The notes below the pieces were generated by a model. It had not been told where the DNA came from, made no database searches, and saw nothing but the letters and a program-made list of their open reading frames with translations. DNA of 8,336 bases. Source: Pseudomonadales bacterium (lineage in GTDB: Bacteria > Pseudomonadota > Gammaproteobacteria > Pseudomonadales > IMCC2047). How positions within the stretch are numbered: the first letter of the stretch is position 1; each line of letters starts with the position of its first letter. Below, piece by piece: positions 7,030-8,336 of this stretch. The stretch is from the NCBI GenBank assembly GCA_021736745.1, contig JAIPFG010000129.1, forward strand, positions 1 through 8,336. Reading direction: 5' to 3'. A program made the translations under genes and the position numbers.

Positions 7030-7107
7030 GCACGCAGGCGTGCGGACGCGTAGCCTCAGAAAATAGTAAAAAGTTAAACGCAACTGGTGAGGTGTCCGAG
7101 TGGTCGA
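7030..7107 (+). repeat. Direct repeat, downstream copy: leader of the intact tRNA-Ser
   Basis: Partner of 6867-6946. It begins with a perfect hairpin GCACG/CGTGC (7030-7034 / 7039-7043) that is decayed in the upstream copy, continues through an A-rich stretch and ends 22 nt into the functional tRNA-Ser. Retention of the hairpin only next to the working tRNA suggests it may matter for precursor processing, though this is inference. Confidence 0.83.
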
Positions 7108-7173
7108 AGGAGCACGCCTGGAAAGTGTGTAAGTCGAAAGGCTTCGAGGGTTCAAATCCCTCCCTCACCGCCA
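7086..7173 (+). tRNA. tRNA-Ser(GGA)
   Basis: An 88-nt class II tRNA with encoded CCA. Acceptor strands GGTGAGG (7086-7092) and CCTCACC pair fully, with discriminator G at 7170. The anticodon stem CACGC/GTGTG (7113-7117 / 7125-7129) encloses loop CTGGAAA with anticodon GGA (7120-7122), reading UCC/UCU. The long variable arm is AAGTC-GAAA-GGCTT, as expected for serine, and the T arm is GAGGG-TTCAAAT-CCCTC. It closely matches the E. coli tRNA-Ser(GGA) gene as I remember it. No hairpin-plus-T-run terminator is seen directly downstream. Open frames on both strands across it are artefacts. Confidence 0.97.
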
Positions 7174-7429
7174 TATAACTCTTTGGAATTGCTTAATAAT
7201 TTATTTAGGCTTAAATCCCCCTCCCCGCTTTTTCACAGTTTTACTATTCGACATATTAAATAGCACTTGATCCTTATCAGCTCAAAATATGTTTTTTGTT
7301 TCATTATGCAAAGGCCTCATTATAAGTCACGTGGTTCCTCCAAATGCATACAAAGGATATATTAAAGAGGTTGTTTGCCTCTAATGAACTTTATGCAGTA
7401 GGGGCGATCGAACCGGCTAACATTTCTGG
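7174..7429. other. AT-rich gene-free stretch downstream of tRNA-Ser
   Basis: These 256 nt contain no open frame or recognisable RNA gene. There is a pyrimidine-rich CCCCCTCCCC near 7219 followed by CGCTTTTTC but no stem before it, two TTGATC/TATGTT- and TATATT-like hexamers (7268-7293, 7358-7363) at poor spacing, and one small hairpin at 7366-7382. No repeat of the tRNA 3' end, as would mark an integrated element, occurs here. Confidence 0.5.
7366..7382 (+). repeat. Small hairpin upstream of the DUF411 gene
   Basis: AGAGG (7366-7370) pairs with CCTCT (7378-7382) around a 7-nt loop, about 70 nt before the signal-peptide start at 7452. No T run follows. It could be leader structure or chance. 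Confidence 0.3.
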
Positions 7430-7451
7430 GTGAATACTAAAAGTAACTTCG

Positions 7452-7909
7452 GTGAAAAAAAGAAACGTAACAATACTGATGATTTTTTGGTTGTTCTGCC
7501 AACAGGCAGGGGCAGCCGCATCAAGGAAAACACCTTAGTTGTATACAAAAAACTACAGTGTAGCTGTTGTGGTAAATGGATCAAGCTTGTCAATAATTTT
7601 GGGTTTTCTAGCCAAGTAGACGCCATATCAAATGTCAGCGCTATTAAGGCCAAATATGGTATTGAGCCGCGCTATCGATCTTGTCATACTGCTGTCGTCG
7701 ATGGGTATGTCTTTGAGGGGCATATCCCCGCGCACGTCATTCGCCAATTTCTTACAGAAAAACCGCAAAACGTCATTGGGCTATCGGTACCGGGCATGTC
7801 AGCAGGGAGCCCCGGAATGGAAGTTGGCGACCGACATGATAGCTATGATGTACTCCTGTTGAAACAGGATGGCAGTACTCAAGTTTATGTGTATATAAAT
7901 GAGTATTAA
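7452..7909 (+). CDS. DUF411 metal-binding protein, secreted, with apparent N-terminal frameshift
   Basis: The mature part is a DUF411-family protein: VVYKKLQCSCCGKWIKLV with a CxCC cluster, then SCHTA, DGYVFEGHIPA, and PGMSAGSPGMEVG, all hallmarks of the family. The cysteines and Met-rich loop suggest binding of copper or another soft metal, and relatives are exported. In the frame of the domain the only start is GTG 7430, giving a 159-aa product with a charged, non-secretory N-terminus. In the next frame, GTG 7452 begins a textbook signal peptide: KKR, then hydrophobic VTILMIFWLF, then AGAAA-S. That frame stops at TAG 7536-7538. Adding one A to the run at 7527-7530 would join them as SRKNTLVVYK, giving about 152 aa, the usual size. 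So this is either a recent frameshift pseudogene or a sequence error. No good ribosome-binding site precedes either GTG. Confidence 0.85.
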
Positions 7910-7910
7910 A

Positions 7911-7937
7911 TGCCCCTATTTTGATGGACAAGGGGCA
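7911..7937 (+). terminator. GC-rich stem-loop after the DUF411 gene, possible terminator
   Basis: TGCCCCT (7911-7917) pairs perfectly with AGGGGCA (7931-7937) across a 13-nt loop, starting one base after the TAA stop. What follows on the + strand is ACTAATAAAAAAAC rather than a T run, so it does not fit a classic intrinsic terminator; on the other strand only TTT follows. It may protect the mRNA 3' end or act with another factor. Confidence 0.4.
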
Positions 7938-8037
7938 ACTAATAAAAAAACTCATCCAACTAATTGAACTGACTTTATCTGGTCGTTATTCCGTTATTGG
8001 TGTGACAGCCTATAACCTGATATTAGTTCTATAGGTA

Positions 8038-8088
8038 CTGCCTCGGCGGGTGACGGTTCTTTACTTCCACCTATATTTACGCCGGCAG
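8038..8088 (+). other. Nested stem-loop upstream of the cytochrome-like gene
   Basis: CTGCC (8038-8042) pairs with GGCAG (8084-8088), GGCG (8045-8048) with CGCC (8080-8083), and inside these GGTG (8049-8052) with CACC (8068-8071). That is 13 base pairs in three helices with a 2-nt and an 8-nt bulge, 105 nt before the next start codon. It matches no riboswitch class I recognise. Whether it is transcribed is unknown, since no convincing promoter was found in 7910-8193. Confidence 0.35.
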
Positions 8089-8092
8089 GAGA

Positions 8093-8114
8093 GTGATCGA
8101 GTCACATTGCGTGA
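8093..8114. promoter_or_regulatory. Operator-like triple half-site GTGA-N5-TCAC-N5-GTGA
   Basis: Three four-base half-sites alternate in orientation with identical 5-nt spacers: GTGA (8093-8096), TCAC (8102-8105), GTGA (8111-8114). The TCACA arm recalls CRP sites, but CRP needs a 6-nt spacer, so CRP itself is unlikely. It lies 80 nt upstream of the next gene, a suitable place for an operator. Such short words can occur by chance. Confidence 0.3.
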
Positions 8115-8193
8115 TACAAACAATTTGGCTGATTGCTGCTGGTAGACTGATGCGCGAACACAACGCAGCAGGTGAAACTGGAGATACAGAAAC

Positions 8194-8336
8194 ATGAAAA
8201 AATTACTGATTAGCTTTTTGGTACTAGTTCTGTTTGGTTTGATAGGAGTACTCAGTTTTATTTACTCGGGAGTGTACGATGTCAGTGCGGCTAAGCCACA
8301 TACGGCGCTGGCTAAATGGGTAATGTCCACTGCCAT
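8194..8336 (+). CDS. Membrane-anchored protein, probable cytochrome c (5' part, cut by window edge)
   Basis: A frame open from ATG 8194 to the window edge encodes 47 complete codons. It begins MKKLLISFLVLVLFGLIGV, a signal anchor with two lysines and a hydrophobic core to about residue 23, then SGVYDVSAAKPHTALAKW. The pattern Y(S/N)GxY(D/N)VxA..PH.....W directly after the anchor recalls small membrane-bound monohaem c-type cytochromes of proteobacteria, in which the periplasmic haem domain follows. No CxxCH is in view, so the haem assignment is from family memory only. GGAG (8180-8183) lies 10 nt upstream. Its neighbour is a DUF411 metal protein, compatible with a periplasmic redox/metal locus. 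Confidence 0.65.
   Translation, partial: MKKLLISFLVLVLFGLIGVLSFIYSGVYDVSAAKPHTALAKWVMSTA

Noticed and set aside
6829..7174. Two - strand frames across the tRNA-Ser locus (one with VREGFEPSKPFD)
   Set aside because: Antisense shadows of the tRNA and its repeated leader; this peptide pattern arises from tRNA-Ser reverse complements.
6975..7178. 67-codon + strand frame running through tRNA-Ser (ending GFEGSNPSLTAI)
   Set aside because: It is a translation of the tRNA itself, a well-known annotation artefact; no ribosome-binding site and no protein family.
7632..7862. 76-codon + strand frame inside the DUF411 gene
   Set aside because: The DUF411 frame carries all conserved motifs over this range; this is a shadow frame.
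7924..8034. 36-codon frame starting ATG 7924 (MDKGQLIKKL...)
   Set aside because: Starts inside the loop of the stem-loop after DUF411, lacks a ribosome-binding site and resembles nothing I know.
8093..8106. CRP site in GTGATCGAGTCACA
   Set aside because: The spacer is 5 nt instead of 6 and the left arm lacks the leading T, so a CRP call is not supported; kept only as an unassigned operator-like pattern.
1..8336. CRISPR array, insertion sequence, toxin-antitoxin or phage-defence genes
   Set aside because: No regularly spaced repeats, transposase motifs or defence domains were found on either strand.

Overview
The window looks like chromosomal DNA of a gammaproteobacterium. The tRNA-Gly(GCC) end and tRNA-Ser(GGA) match Escherichia coli forms I remember, and the FadD, YadG, YadH and long-form QueF proteins are close in sequence to their E. 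coli counterparts. The gene set (queF, ABC-2 transporter, glutathione peroxidase) recalls Pseudomonadales, Cellvibrionales or related marine lineages, but I cannot fix the genus. Base composition is moderate and every recognised gene lies on the + strand.

Layout. Positions 1-57 hold the 3' end of tRNA-Gly(GCC) and its hairpin terminator. Next is a long-chain acyl-CoA synthetase (fadD, 177-1775), followed by a weak terminator-like hairpin. From 1860 to 6767 runs a tight co-directional cluster that is probably one or two operons: ABC ATPase yadG, two tandem paralogous ABC-2 permeases (yadH and a second copy, joined by 4-nt and 1-nt overlaps), queF (preQ0 reductase of queuosine synthesis), a Cys-type glutathione/thioredoxin peroxidase, a YdjA-like nitroreductase and a stand-alone YiiD_C-type hotdog thioesterase that overlaps the nitroreductase.

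Positions 6768-7173 form an RNA locus. It has a stable-RNA-type promoter candidate, a duplicated leader carrying only the first 22 nt of tRNA-Ser, a chain of short hairpins, and then an intact tRNA-Ser(GGA) at 7086-7173. An AT-rich, gene-free stretch follows. Next is a DUF411 metal-binding protein whose signal peptide and mature domain lie in different frames (apparent 1-nt deletion near 7527-7530). After a structured intergenic region comes the start of a membrane-anchored, probably cytochrome c-like protein that runs off the right edge.

How the genes relate. The transporter, peroxidase, nitroreductase and thioesterase look like envelope, redox and lipid housekeeping; queF serves tRNA modification and seems to be a passenger in the cluster. 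I found no convincing new multi-gene system. The points most worth checking are the heteromeric-looking YadG/YadH/YadH2 exporter, the truncated tRNA-Ser head with its hairpin chain, and the split-frame DUF411 gene.
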